NCBI GenBank assembly: GCA_028280785.1
Contig: JANQLF010000129.1
Coordinates: 1-32,714, forward strand
Reading direction: 5' to 3'
From: Planctomycetota bacterium
Lineage (GTDB): Bacteria; Planctomycetota; UBA11346
Length of the DNA stretch: 32,714 nucleotides
Position 1 is the stretch's first letter; each line of letters opens with the position of its first letter. Both the position numbers and the translations under genes were made by a program. The notes below the pieces were generated by a model. The model had not been told where the DNA came from and did not search any database. It saw only the letters and a list, made by a program, of their open reading frames with translations. Positions 14,975 to 23,719 of the stretch are shown in pieces.

Positions 14975-17900
14975 TGAAAACCATGCTTAAACGAAGCCTC
15001 ATTACTCTCCTTTTTCTATTTAACTGTACGCAGATGTGGTCTAGTGAAGCTGAGTATCAAAACCTATACCAGCAACTCAGTAGCTTTGATCATCGACAAG
15101 TCGGCAGTGATAATTTCAAAAAAAGCCAATCACTTATCATCGAAGCACTCAAAAAAGCGGGTCTGAAAACACACAGACAATTATACAATTCGGTTTATCA
15201 AGAAAACGTCATTTGCAGCCTGAGAATTAATGGCAAGCGCATTGATGGCGTACATGCATTTGCGCCTAATTGCGGCTCACCAACAACCAACGGTCAGCAC
15301 GGCGTCGAAGGCCCCCTCGTCTACCTCGGTAAAGGTACGGCTGATGATTTCAATAAGCATAAAATCGATGGGTCGATTGTTATGTTGGATATGCACTGCG
15401 ACCAACAGGCAATGCGACTTGCCTTTGCTGAAGGTGCCCAGTCTATTATTTTCATCAGCGATCCTGCAGCGAGTCAATACCATGTTGAAAAATGGTTTTC
15501 TGAAATGTCCTTTGCAATTCCACGCATGTTTATTGCGCGTGAGGATGCCAAGCGTCAGGGATTATTTAACAAGATAGGCCAACAGTGTCAGTTTCATGTG
15601 CAAAGTCGCTGGCAGCAAACACAAACCAGTAATTTATGGGTGCATATCCCAGCTACAGGCAAACAAGCACTCAAACTTGGTAAAGAAGCCATCATACTCA
15701 CCGCCACCCTCGACACCTTTGGATTAGTACCCACTTTTTGTCCACAAAAACGTGACTGTGCTAATATAGCCTTACTAGTCGAGACAGCTAAATCACTTGC
15801 CCAAGCAAGTCTTAAGCGCGATGTCTTCATCGTATTTTATGGCAGCCACTACAGTGCTCAGGAAGGCGGTCGCTTTTTCTACTTTGCCGCTGACAAGCAT
15901 AAACAACCTGAATATTTTGATATGCGCTTGGAGCACTATAAAAACGAAATTTCGACTAGCAAAGAACTACTCGACTATTTAAACGATGAACAGGCACGAA
16001 CTGATTTAAGTCATGATCTCTATAACGAAGGTAAGAAAACAATCGTACGTCGCTTACAATCCATTATCGACAATTTGAATTTCGATATTCGGACTTTTGC
16101 TCTCAATGAGCAAAAAGAGCAAGAAACCAAACTGCGTGAGATCAAGGCCAAGTGGAATGCACTGCGTGGAGACATAGAAACGCCGATCTACGATGAATCG
16201 CGACAAACTTATCTTGGTAATCGCGCTCACCCGGAAGCCTCAGAACGCAAACAGCTCTATAATCAGCTGCTCCAAGAAACAATCGATGAAATTAACTACG
16301 CCATACAATCCATTGAAATACAAATTGAAAATAATCGGACTTTTCACCAACTTGCTACTGCCATTGGTGATAATTACATTGTTGGTCAATTCGCCTTTGA
16401 TTTCGCCAATGATCAATCTGACTGGATATTAAACTACAATGGTGATTACACTGGCAGTTTGCGCGGACTACAATTGGGACCGGATAAATACGGCGACCCC
16501 ATTGAAACATTGACGCAGATTTACAATGAAACATTTGAAAAACATCCGCAAGCTAGTTTGTTAAATTATAATCATTACGCTATTAGGTCAGATACACTTA
16601 TTTATCCACGCTTACGTAGCTTATCCTGCTTTCCAGCCATCGCCTCAGCACATCTCGGCTTTAATCTTAACAGCCTCGGTGACCCACTTCACTACGATCA
16701 AATGCCGGATGCGCGTGAAACCAACTTAAGTGGACTAATTCCACAAATGTCCACTTATTTTAACGTGTTGGCAAATGATGAACGGATGAGCATTAAATTC
16801 ACCGCCGAGCCAACCAAGTGGCACTACATTGCTGTCTATGAACCTGATGGGAAGAATAATCACGGTCTCGTTACTAAAAATTTCGCTAAGGGATCTGCTG
16901 AAATTGGTGAAGTATCCGTCAATGCATTGGTGAAACTCGAAGGCTACCGCGTTGTCAATAGAGGATTAATTCCAGGTCATAGCCGCTTTGGCCTGGGCTT
17001 CAGTAATGGCTTTGGCAATACTATTATACCAAAATTTGTACATCAATATTACTGGCACAATAAATCAGTTGCCTATAACTACAATGAATTTGGGGAACTT
17101 AATCGTGTCGCTACACGTACTGATAGCGATATTGTCAATTTAAACCTTAAATATGTTTATGGTGGTGGCTATTTCTCTCCTGTTTTACCACTTACCTATG
17201 AGCGTTTTACTTCAGACACGCCGTTAAAAGCAAAAACCAATTCCAGTCTCGATGGCAATCAAATGTTATGGCGAGCCGATGAATATAGTACGATTATTTA
17301 TTATAATCGCGATACACCAGTTAAGTTGGTTGGACCAAGCGGCGTCAACCTGATCAACGGCAGTGAAGACGACGAACTTGGCAAAGGTTTCCCACTCAAG
17401 AACGCTGAATTGATCAATGTTAATACACTTTATCAAACAGCTAATGATCTTGATCACTTAAACGGAACGCGCTTAGAAAATTTGCGTGAGAAAAACATTG
17501 TACTTGAAGACATCGAAACGCTGCATGCCAATGCCAAGGATCATTTCGAACAAGCACAGGTGTTACGCCAACAAGGTCAGCTTGGCACTGCACAATCGCA
17601 TGAATTATTAGCCAGTACCATTGCGAGTCGTGCCTACAAGCCGATTCTGCAAGTTAGCAATGATATGGTTAAGTCAGTCGTTATCTTGTTGGTTTTAACC
17701 ATTCCATTCGCCTTTTCACTCGAACGCTTATTTTTCGGATTCACTACCATCTATAAACAATTGGGTGGATTCGTCAGCTTCTTTGTTGGGACGTTCTGCC
17801 TACTCTACCTTGCCCATCCCGCTTTTTCATTAGCCAGCTCACCAATCATCATCTTCCTCGCTTTTGTAACCATCATTATGAGCGGCATGGTCATCGTTAT

Positions 17901-19731
17901 TGTCATGAGTAAATTTAAGAAAGAAATATTAGCATTACAGGGCCTCGGTAATCAATCACATAGTCAAAATAGTGAAGCCAATACGGCACTCGCCTCGGTA
18001 GTCATCGGCATTTCTGGCATGCGCAATCGACCATTAAAAACGTTCTTAACTGCCTTTACCATCATCCTCCTTACTTTTACTATTTTAATATTCGCCTCGT
18101 TTGGCTCTAAGATTGGTGTCGATGAAACGTATATCGGCCAGATAAATGACAGCGAACGTATAGAAGTCCGACGCAATACCTTCTTTGCACTTCCCTTTCA
18201 CGTAGATCGTAGCGTTGAGAACTTATATAAGGATCGCTATCACATCATTCGTCGCGGTGCCTACTATTTATACCCAGGCGAATCAACAGAAATGCCACGC
18301 AAATGTTCGCTGTATGCGCCAAAACAAAAAACGACGCAGACCTCTTCCGCGGCACTAGCAATCGATCCGCGAGAGCGTGAATTCAGTGAAAAATACCAAG
18401 CTCTCTTGCCAGATATCGATGCCAAGATTGCGCATCCCATTTATTTACACCCCACTGCTGCGAAAAAACTGAACATTAATAGGGGTGATGAAGTTGTTTT
18501 CCAAGGTCAACACTTCACCTTTGCTGGCCATTTTAACGATGCAGTGTTAAAAGAACTCAGCTATCTCGATGGCCAAAATGTCACGCTCCCTGATTTTGAA
18601 GCGATCATGGCTTTAGATTACGATCTGCGTCGTGCCAAAAACGAAGCGCTCAATGATAAATTAAGTCAATTGGATACATCCCTACTACGTTACGTACCAG
18701 CTGAAGACACCGTCATCATCTCTTACAATGACCTCGAAGTCATCAATGGATTTACCACTGGTATTAATTTATACCCGAAAACTGATGGCGACATATTTAC
18801 TGATGCCAAAGACATTGCCGAATTTTTCAATGGGCCAATCTACGTCAAAGGCGGCGAAGGTATTAAGCGCTACTTCTTTACTCCGAGCTTCTCAGCTTCT
18901 GGCATGGGTGAAATATTGGTTCCCTTGCTTCTCGGCGGATTAATCATTTTCAGCTCACTGCTTGGGTCGATCGTCGATCGTGAGCGCGAAATATTTACCT
19001 TTAGTGCGCTGGGCTTAGCACCTCCGAATGTCGCTGCCCTATTCTTTGCCGAATCAGCAGTCTACGCCGTCATTGGCGGACTTGGCGGTTATATAATTTC
19101 TCAATTAGCCGCCGTCTTTTTAGCCTATCTCAGTGACGCCGGTATTTTTGATGCACCAGAGATGAATTTCTCTTCGCTCAGTTCTACCTACACTATTTTA
19201 TTGGTTATGGCAACGGTCATGCTCTCAACTATTTTCCCAGCGATCAAAGCTGGCAATTCGGCTAATCCCGGTGTTGCCCGTAAATGGAAAATGCCCGCAC
19301 CGGAAGGCAACACCATTACCTTCGTCTTTCCATTCACGGTCTCCTCGAGTGATGTTGGTGGCATCCTTGGATTCATCAGCGAACACTTTCATAATCATGC
19401 CGATGCCTCACTTGGACACTTTGCCGCTTCAGATGTTTCTACACAACGCATCGATGAATTAAATTATCAATTTAACGCGACCGTCTCTTTAGCGCCCTTT
19501 GATTTGGGAATATTCCAGCATTTTACCATGACCACTCGTGAATCGGACATCGATGGTGTCTTAGAGGTCGTCGTTGAACTGCAACGTGTGAGCGGATCGC
19601 CCGGAGCATGGCTGCGTAGCAATCGCAATTTCATTAATGACTTACGCAACCAATTTTTATTGTGGCGCTCTCTACCACCAGAAACAGTTGGCCATTACAC
19701 TGAACTGGCCAAGCAAGATCCGATTAAATAA
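14971..19731 (+). CDS. Fusion of a degenerate M28 peptidase/PA-like region with an FtsX-type ABC permease
   Basis: Residues 1-26 are a signal peptide or signal anchor. Residues about 28-310 follow an M28 aminopeptidase layout with an inserted PA-like domain (YLGKGTADDFNKHKIDGSIVML). The zinc sites are broken: the His of the 'AHYD' motif is Thr246 in TATLD, and the 'EE' catalytic pair is His293-Tyr294 in FYGSHYSAQEGG; Asp248 and Asp262 remain. Residues 320-460 are charged and helical, probably coiled coil. A large extracytoplasmic region follows to about 890, then hydrophobic segments near 898-990. An FtsX/MacB-like core has helices at 1011-1047, 1309-1378 (including SALGLAPPNVAALFFAESAVYAV) and 1407-1428. 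The C-terminus is soluble. It overlaps the DUF6785-type gene by four bases. FtsX permeases need an ATPase; none is adjacent. Confidence 0.8.
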   Translation: MMKTMLKRSLITLLFLFNCTQMWSSEAEYQNLYQQLSSFDHRQVGSDNFKKSQSLIIEALKKAGLKTHRQLYNSVYQENVICSLRINGKRIDGVHAFAPNCGSPTTNGQHGVEGPLVYLGKGTADDFNKHKIDGSIVMLDMHCDQQAMRLAFAEGAQSIIFISDPAASQYHVEKWFSEMSFAIPRMFIAREDAKRQGLFNKIGQQCQFHVQSRWQQTQTSNLWVHIPATGKQALKLGKEAIILTATLDTFGLVPTFCPQKRDCANIALLVETAKSLAQASLKRDVFIVFYGSHYSAQEGGRFFYFAADKHKQPEYFDMRLEHYKNEISTSKELLDYLNDEQARTDLSHDLYNEGKKTIVRRLQSIIDNLNFDIRTFALNEQKEQETKLREIKAKWNALRGDIETPIYDESRQTYLGNRAHPEASERKQLYNQLLQETIDEINYAIQSIEIQIENNRTFHQLATAIGDNYIVGQFAFDFANDQSDWILNYNGDYTGSLRGLQLGPDKYGDPIETLTQIYNETFEKHPQASLLNYNHYAIRSDTLIYPRLRSLSCFPAIASAHLGFNLNSLGDPLHYDQMPDARETNLSGLIPQMSTYFNVLANDERMSIKFTAEPTKWHYIAVYEPDGKNNHGLVTKNFAKGSAEIGEVSVNALVKLEGYRVVNRGLIPGHSRFGLGFSNGFGNTIIPKFVHQYYWHNKSVAYNYNEFGELNRVATRTDSDIVNLNLKYVYGGGYFSPVLPLTYERFTSDTPLKAKTNSSLDGNQMLWRADEYSTIIYYNRDTPVKLVGPSGVNLINGSEDDELGKGFPLKNAELINVNTLYQTANDLDHLNGTRLENLREKNIVLEDIETLHANAKDHFEQAQVLRQQGQLGTAQSHELLASTIASRAYKPILQVSNDMVKSVVILLVLTIPFAFSLERLFFGFTTIYKQLGGFVSFFVGTFCLLYLAHPAFSLASSPIIIFLAFVTIIMSGMVIVIVMSKFKKEILALQGLGNQSHSQNSEANTALASVVIGISGMRNRPLKTFLTAFTIILLTFTILIFASFGSKIGVDETYIGQINDSERIEVRRNTFFALPFHVDRSVENLYKDRYHIIRRGAYYLYPGESTEMPRKCSLYAPKQKTTQTSSAALAIDPREREFSEKYQALLPDIDAKIAHPIYLHPTAAKKLNINRGDEVVFQGQHFTFAGHFNDAVLKELSYLDGQNVTLPDFEAIMALDYDLRRAKNEALNDKLSQLDTSLLRYVPAEDTVIISYNDLEVINGFTTGINLYPKTDGDIFTDAKDIAEFFNGPIYVKGGEGIKRYFFTPSFSASGMGEILVPLLLGGLIIFSSLLGSIVDREREIFTFSALGLAPPNVAALFFAESAVYAVIGGLGGYIISQLAAVFLAYLSDAGIFDAPEMNFSSLSSTYTILLVMATVMLSTIFPAIKAGNSANPGVARKWKMPAPEGNTITFVFPFTVSSSDVGGILGFISEHFHNHADASLGHFAASDVSTQRIDELNYQFNATVSLAPFDLGIFQHFTMTTRESDIDGVLEVVVELQRVSGSPGAWLRSNRNFINDLRNQFLLWRSLPPETVGHYTELAKQDPIK

Positions 19732-19733
19732 CT

Positions 19734-21488
19734 TTAAATATCCAAGTCTTTTTGCACACCATACGGCGGTGCTTTTTCACCCTGCTCCAAAGCCCCAAGA
19801 TCTGGCGCCTTGCCCTTAAAGCCATCATTAATGGATGGTAATACGAGGCCTCGATCAACTGCCGGACTTCCCGACTTCAACTCAAAAATGCGTGGCTCCT
19901 GTGAAACATCACGATCTGGAAAGTCCATTTTCCCTTTGAATATCGTTCCAGATACCAGAGCAGATATTCCATGTTGTTCTAGTTTTGTTTCCTCTGCGAA
20001 GTCTTTAATGGTTTTATATTTCTTTTTATTCCAAAAAGCAAAGTTACCAAATTTTCCATCATGGAAATAGGCATTGTGATCCATTTTCGTATAACGCATG
20101 GGACAAGTTACTTCTATGGGTCCACCCGTTCCGATATATAAATTATTGTACATAGTAAAATAATGACCCGGCCCTTCATTTGACCAAACACGGAAGCTTG
20201 GATTGCTACGCACAATGGTGTTATGTAACATATAACCGCCAGAGGTACGATGCGGATCACCGACTGGGCTTAAATGTATTTTCCACGTTTCACCACGTAA
20301 ATTATACAAAACATTTTTTATTGCGTAAGCTGGTCCACCATGAATCGGCTGAAAAGAAATGCCCATACCAGTGTTCGTAATGCGATTATAAAAGGCGCGA
20401 ACATTGTGGTCTGAAAAATCCAATTCCATACCATCATCATAACAATCATAAATCTCATTATTATGAATATCGACATTAACAATCGGCTGTTTGCCACGTA
20501 CATCAATGCCATCGCGGAAACCATGAACCGTATTATAGGCGAATATGTGATCTGAGCCGGCTATATCGATACCACGCAACTCCCTCTTCTTCCAAGGATG
20601 GTCGGCATTTTTACTGTGTGGAAATTGGAGTACGCCTTTGATGTGATTATTGATTATATGTACACCACGAGCTTTATTACTGTCACCGAAAACACCAGTA
20701 CCAACACCATCGAATAAACAATCTTTAACCAAGAGATGACTAGCGCCTATGGCTCGAATTGCCCATAATGATTTAGTAATGGTCAAATTACGAATTTGCA
20801 CATGTTTGGAACCGCCAATATCGAATCCGGAATTGTTTTTTCCACCTTCAATGATGACTTTGGATTTATCCGAACCACTGATGACGATTGGTGCATCAAC
20901 CTTGCCTTTTAAATTAAGATAGGCTTCACTGACATAGGTACCTGGCAATAATATAAGTTGATCGCCCGGCTGTGCCCGCTTACAGGCGATAGCGAGCCCA
21001 TTAATTGGTTTATCTTTAGTTCCAGCCCCATGCGCACTTTGATCGCTTGATTGTGGCTGCACATAAAGCACCCGTTTAATCATTGGATCAACTAATGTCA
21101 TTGTCGTTAATGTTTTAGTTAAAATAGTATGTACTAAGGTATCTGGGTCGATTAAGCTTAATCGCACCTCATAGGTTTGACCAGGCTCTAAAAACATTAT
21201 CGAACCAGCAAATAAAAACTGACCTTTGGGTGGACGAGCTGCCTCCATAGCTTCCGGTTCGACGCGATGTAGATCTAATGCAGATCGCCAGTCTTGTTCT
21301 TTTTTAAGTTTATAGGCAACCGTTACTTTGGCGTTTGCATTGGCATCGCCAGATACCAACCATCGAAACCCGAGTGAATGAAAACTTGGGATTTCACTGA
21401 TTAGTTTAATAGAATTCGTCGCATTTTCTGCAAATGCACTACTTACGCTCAGTGCAATGATACCAAGTACGGTCAGAATATGTCGCAT
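19734..21488 (-). CDS. Secreted right-handed beta-helix protein (DUF1565/NosD-like)
   Basis: The ATG at 21488 is chosen because GAGGA lies six bases upstream; a TTG six bases earlier is less likely. A signal peptide ends near SSAFAENA. Residues about 25-130 are fibronectin-like (SFHSLGFRWLVSGDANANAK through FLEPGQTYEVRLSLID). From about 150, GAGTKDKPINGLAIACKRAQ followed by GDQLILLPGTY is the classic opening of a DUF1565-type beta-helix. It continues with VQIRNLTITKS, LLVKDCLFDG, VHIINNHIKG and VDIHNNEIYDCYDDGMELD up to about residue 500. Substrate polysaccharide and catalytic residues are not identifiable. It is convergent with the M28-FtsX gene, with a 2-base gap, and lies 91 bases downstream of the pseudopilin operon, which may read into it. 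Confidence 0.8.
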   Translation of the reverse strand: MRHILTVLGIIALSVSSAFAENATNSIKLISEIPSFHSLGFRWLVSGDANANAKVTVAYKLKKEQDWRSALDLHRVEPEAMEAARPPKGQFLFAGSIMFLEPGQTYEVRLSLIDPDTLVHTILTKTLTTMTLVDPMIKRVLYVQPQSSDQSAHGAGTKDKPINGLAIACKRAQPGDQLILLPGTYVSEAYLNLKGKVDAPIVISGSDKSKVIIEGGKNNSGFDIGGSKHVQIRNLTITKSLWAIRAIGASHLLVKDCLFDGVGTGVFGDSNKARGVHIINNHIKGVLQFPHSKNADHPWKKRELRGIDIAGSDHIFAYNTVHGFRDGIDVRGKQPIVNVDIHNNEIYDCYDDGMELDFSDHNVRAFYNRITNTGMGISFQPIHGGPAYAIKNVLYNLRGETWKIHLSPVGDPHRTSGGYMLHNTIVRSNPSFRVWSNEGPGHYFTMYNNLYIGTGGPIEVTCPMRYTKMDHNAYFHDGKFGNFAFWNKKKYKTIKDFAEETKLEQHGISALVSGTIFKGKMDFPDRDVSQEPRIFELKSGSPAVDRGLVLPSINDGFKGKAPDLGALEQGEKAPPYGVQKDLDI

Positions 21489-21579
21489 ATGCAATCCTCA
21501 TGAGAGAAACGGATCGCTCTAAGCTAGGTGACTATGCTCAATTACAATATGCGTTTGAATATTATGATGCCGTTTAGAT

Positions 21580-23709
21580 TTAATTGCCAATCACAATACG
21601 GATACCGACATCTTTGTATGCTTGGCTTGGGTCACGCGCTGTTCGCGCGGCGCTGCGGCAGCGATCCGCACCGACGTTCCAACAACCACCACGGGTTATT
21701 TGATAAGCACCGGTATCATATAAAGCAGGATTGCTATAATCAGATTTGGCATCCCATTTTGTCGCTACCCATTCTTCTACGTTCCCATGCATATTAAATA
21801 ATCCCCACGGATTGCGCCCTTTACCACCTACCTCGACAGAGACACCTGGGACACCAATTTCTACGGTTATTTCATCGATAATGGTTTGACGTGGAAAGTC
21901 GCGAATGCCAACAATGTTCACTACACCAGCTATTGGACCGGAATAAAACGTATTGGGTATCGGTCCAGAATCGGTCCACGCATCAGCCAAAGCATTGGTT
22001 ACTGCTTCAACATATTCATCCGTATTCATTGGCGGATCTCCAGCCGCATTTTGATCTACCTGTCGCGCTATTGAGGCAATATCAGTTCCTGTTGTTGGCA
22101 GAGTCTCGTAACGCTTGGTTCCTGGAGTGTAAAATGGAATAGGCGTGTACATACTGCGAATCGGATGAACCTTTCCGTCAAAATCTTTGAAATAATTTCC
22201 TTGAGAGTCTTCTACACCTGCTGCGGTACATCGAGACGTTACATAAACCATTTCCCGATATTCTAACTGCTTACCCTGTGCAGGAATGGTCGTCAAATAG
22301 GTATTTGTCGATAAACCTTGTGCACTAGCGTAGTCTAAGAAATAATTAGCACTGTAGCTTGGCACATACCAATCACCTGGCTCTGTTCCAACATGATAAC
22401 GAAAATTATCTGAACGACGCAGACGTCTCGCATCATCGCCGCCACCATCGATATCGCGTATACGACGGCCTTTAATCCAATTAGGATAAGCATGGTTCTG
22501 CTTGGCATTCGCGAGCGTCAAAGAGCTGGCTAAAACATAATCGGCTGGATCATTCCTATTTGCTGGATCACTTAATTCTAAAAAGCGATAATACATATTA
22601 GCTGCATTGGGGTCGCCATAGGGCCTAGGCCAAAACGTCGTCCCATCATAATAATAAAGCATTAAAATTGGTGTATGTGTGCCATAATGGTCCGGAGCAT
22701 AGCGATGTTGATAACGATCATCAAATAATGCCGCTACTTCCAAATTCAAGGTGCCACCAGTTAAAGTCAATTTACCGCCAATGCGAATGTGAGCAGAAAC
22801 CCCCCAATCCAAGGAACCCAATCCATCTCCGTCAACGCTGCCGATTTTCACTTCCCATGGTGGCGTTAATCCGCCATCACCATTTTGTGCTGTCGGTGCC
22901 TTCGCAGCCATATCACCAATTTCATAATCATACATCATCCCACTCGGCGTCACTGTAGATCCATTAAAATCGGATAAAAATACCCCATCTAACAATCGAC
23001 CTGTTGAAAATGCCGTAGCCGTTTCAGCACGACAGGCATACTCCCACTCTTTTTCGGTTGGTATACGCACCGTAGCACCGGTAATACCAGACATCGTCCC
23101 AAAGTTGGTACAAAAGGTTTGTGCATTAGCGAATGTTTGGCTATCTACTGCACGTAGCGTTTTCAATCCAGTAAATGCAACAGTATTAATATTATTAATA
23201 TCTGAATCGTTATCTAATTTCTTTTGCAACGTAACATTCATCACTTTTTCCCAGACGTCTTGCGAAATTTCTTCTGCAGACATCCAAAAACCACTACCGC
23301 CATTAATTGCTGTTTTAGGTACCGAAATGCGCGGCTTTTCATGAGCCATTGCACCTTGTTCATTTGCCGCTGCGCCCATGACAAAAGCTTCGCTTGTGGG
23401 CAAGGTGTCATAAAGCGCTGCAGTTAGGGGATTGTCACCATAGTTCATGGTCTCGACGCCAATCCAACGCATCTCAACTACAGCTGTCACCACACCACCT
23501 GATTTTATTTCAACATTTGCCCACCAGCCCCAGGAATCGCTGCCATAATCATAATTACTATGATCATCTTGCATTACTCCTTTATCAGGATTACTAGCGT
23601 CGGCACCTTTACTGACACCAATCCAGGTTGGCCATGTTGGCTCGGCAAAGCTTACAGCACTTATTGGCGTGCAGATTATAATAAACAAAAAGATAAGAAG
23701 GAAGCGCAT
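21580..23709 (-). CDS. Formylglycine-generating-enzyme-fold (SUMF1-like) protein with large insertion
   Basis: Residues 1-22 are a signal peptide. The family framework is split. The first half runs to IPTEKEWEYACRAETATAFSTG (about 215-237). The second half begins near NPWGLFNMHGNVEEWVATKWD and ends ITRGGCWNVG, CRSAARTARDP and DVGIRIVIGN. About 385 residues lie between the halves, giving a domain far longer than the usual 250. True sulfatase-modifying enzymes have a paired Cys motif after RGGS; here the segment reads RGGCWNVGADRCRSAAR with different spacing, so generation of formylglycine is unlikely. A C-type-lectin-like binding role is more plausible. The gene starts 10 bases after the large K-like pseudopilin gene, with AGGGGC as ribosome binding site, and is the last gene of that operon. 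Confidence 0.75.
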   Translation of the reverse strand: MRFLLIFLFIIICTPISAVSFAEPTWPTWIGVSKGADASNPDKGVMQDDHSNYDYGSDSWGWWANVEIKSGGVVTAVVEMRWIGVETMNYGDNPLTAALYDTLPTSEAFVMGAAANEQGAMAHEKPRISVPKTAINGGSGFWMSAEEISQDVWEKVMNVTLQKKLDNDSDINNINTVAFTGLKTLRAVDSQTFANAQTFCTNFGTMSGITGATVRIPTEKEWEYACRAETATAFSTGRLLDGVFLSDFNGSTVTPSGMMYDYEIGDMAAKAPTAQNGDGGLTPPWEVKIGSVDGDGLGSLDWGVSAHIRIGGKLTLTGGTLNLEVAALFDDRYQHRYAPDHYGTHTPILMLYYYDGTTFWPRPYGDPNAANMYYRFLELSDPANRNDPADYVLASSLTLANAKQNHAYPNWIKGRRIRDIDGGGDDARRLRRSDNFRYHVGTEPGDWYVPSYSANYFLDYASAQGLSTNTYLTTIPAQGKQLEYREMVYVTSRCTAAGVEDSQGNYFKDFDGKVHPIRSMYTPIPFYTPGTKRYETLPTTGTDIASIARQVDQNAAGDPPMNTDEYVEAVTNALADAWTDSGPIPNTFYSGPIAGVVNIVGIRDFPRQTIIDEITVEIGVPGVSVEVGGKGRNPWGLFNMHGNVEEWVATKWDAKSDYSNPALYDTGAYQITRGGCWNVGADRCRSAARTARDPSQAYKDVGIRIVIGN

Positions 23710-23719
23710 AAGATAGCCC

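Noticed and set aside
21580-23709. Active sulfatase-modifying enzyme
   Set aside because: The Cys pair after RGGS is not present with the right spacing, and no sulfatase gene is in the window.
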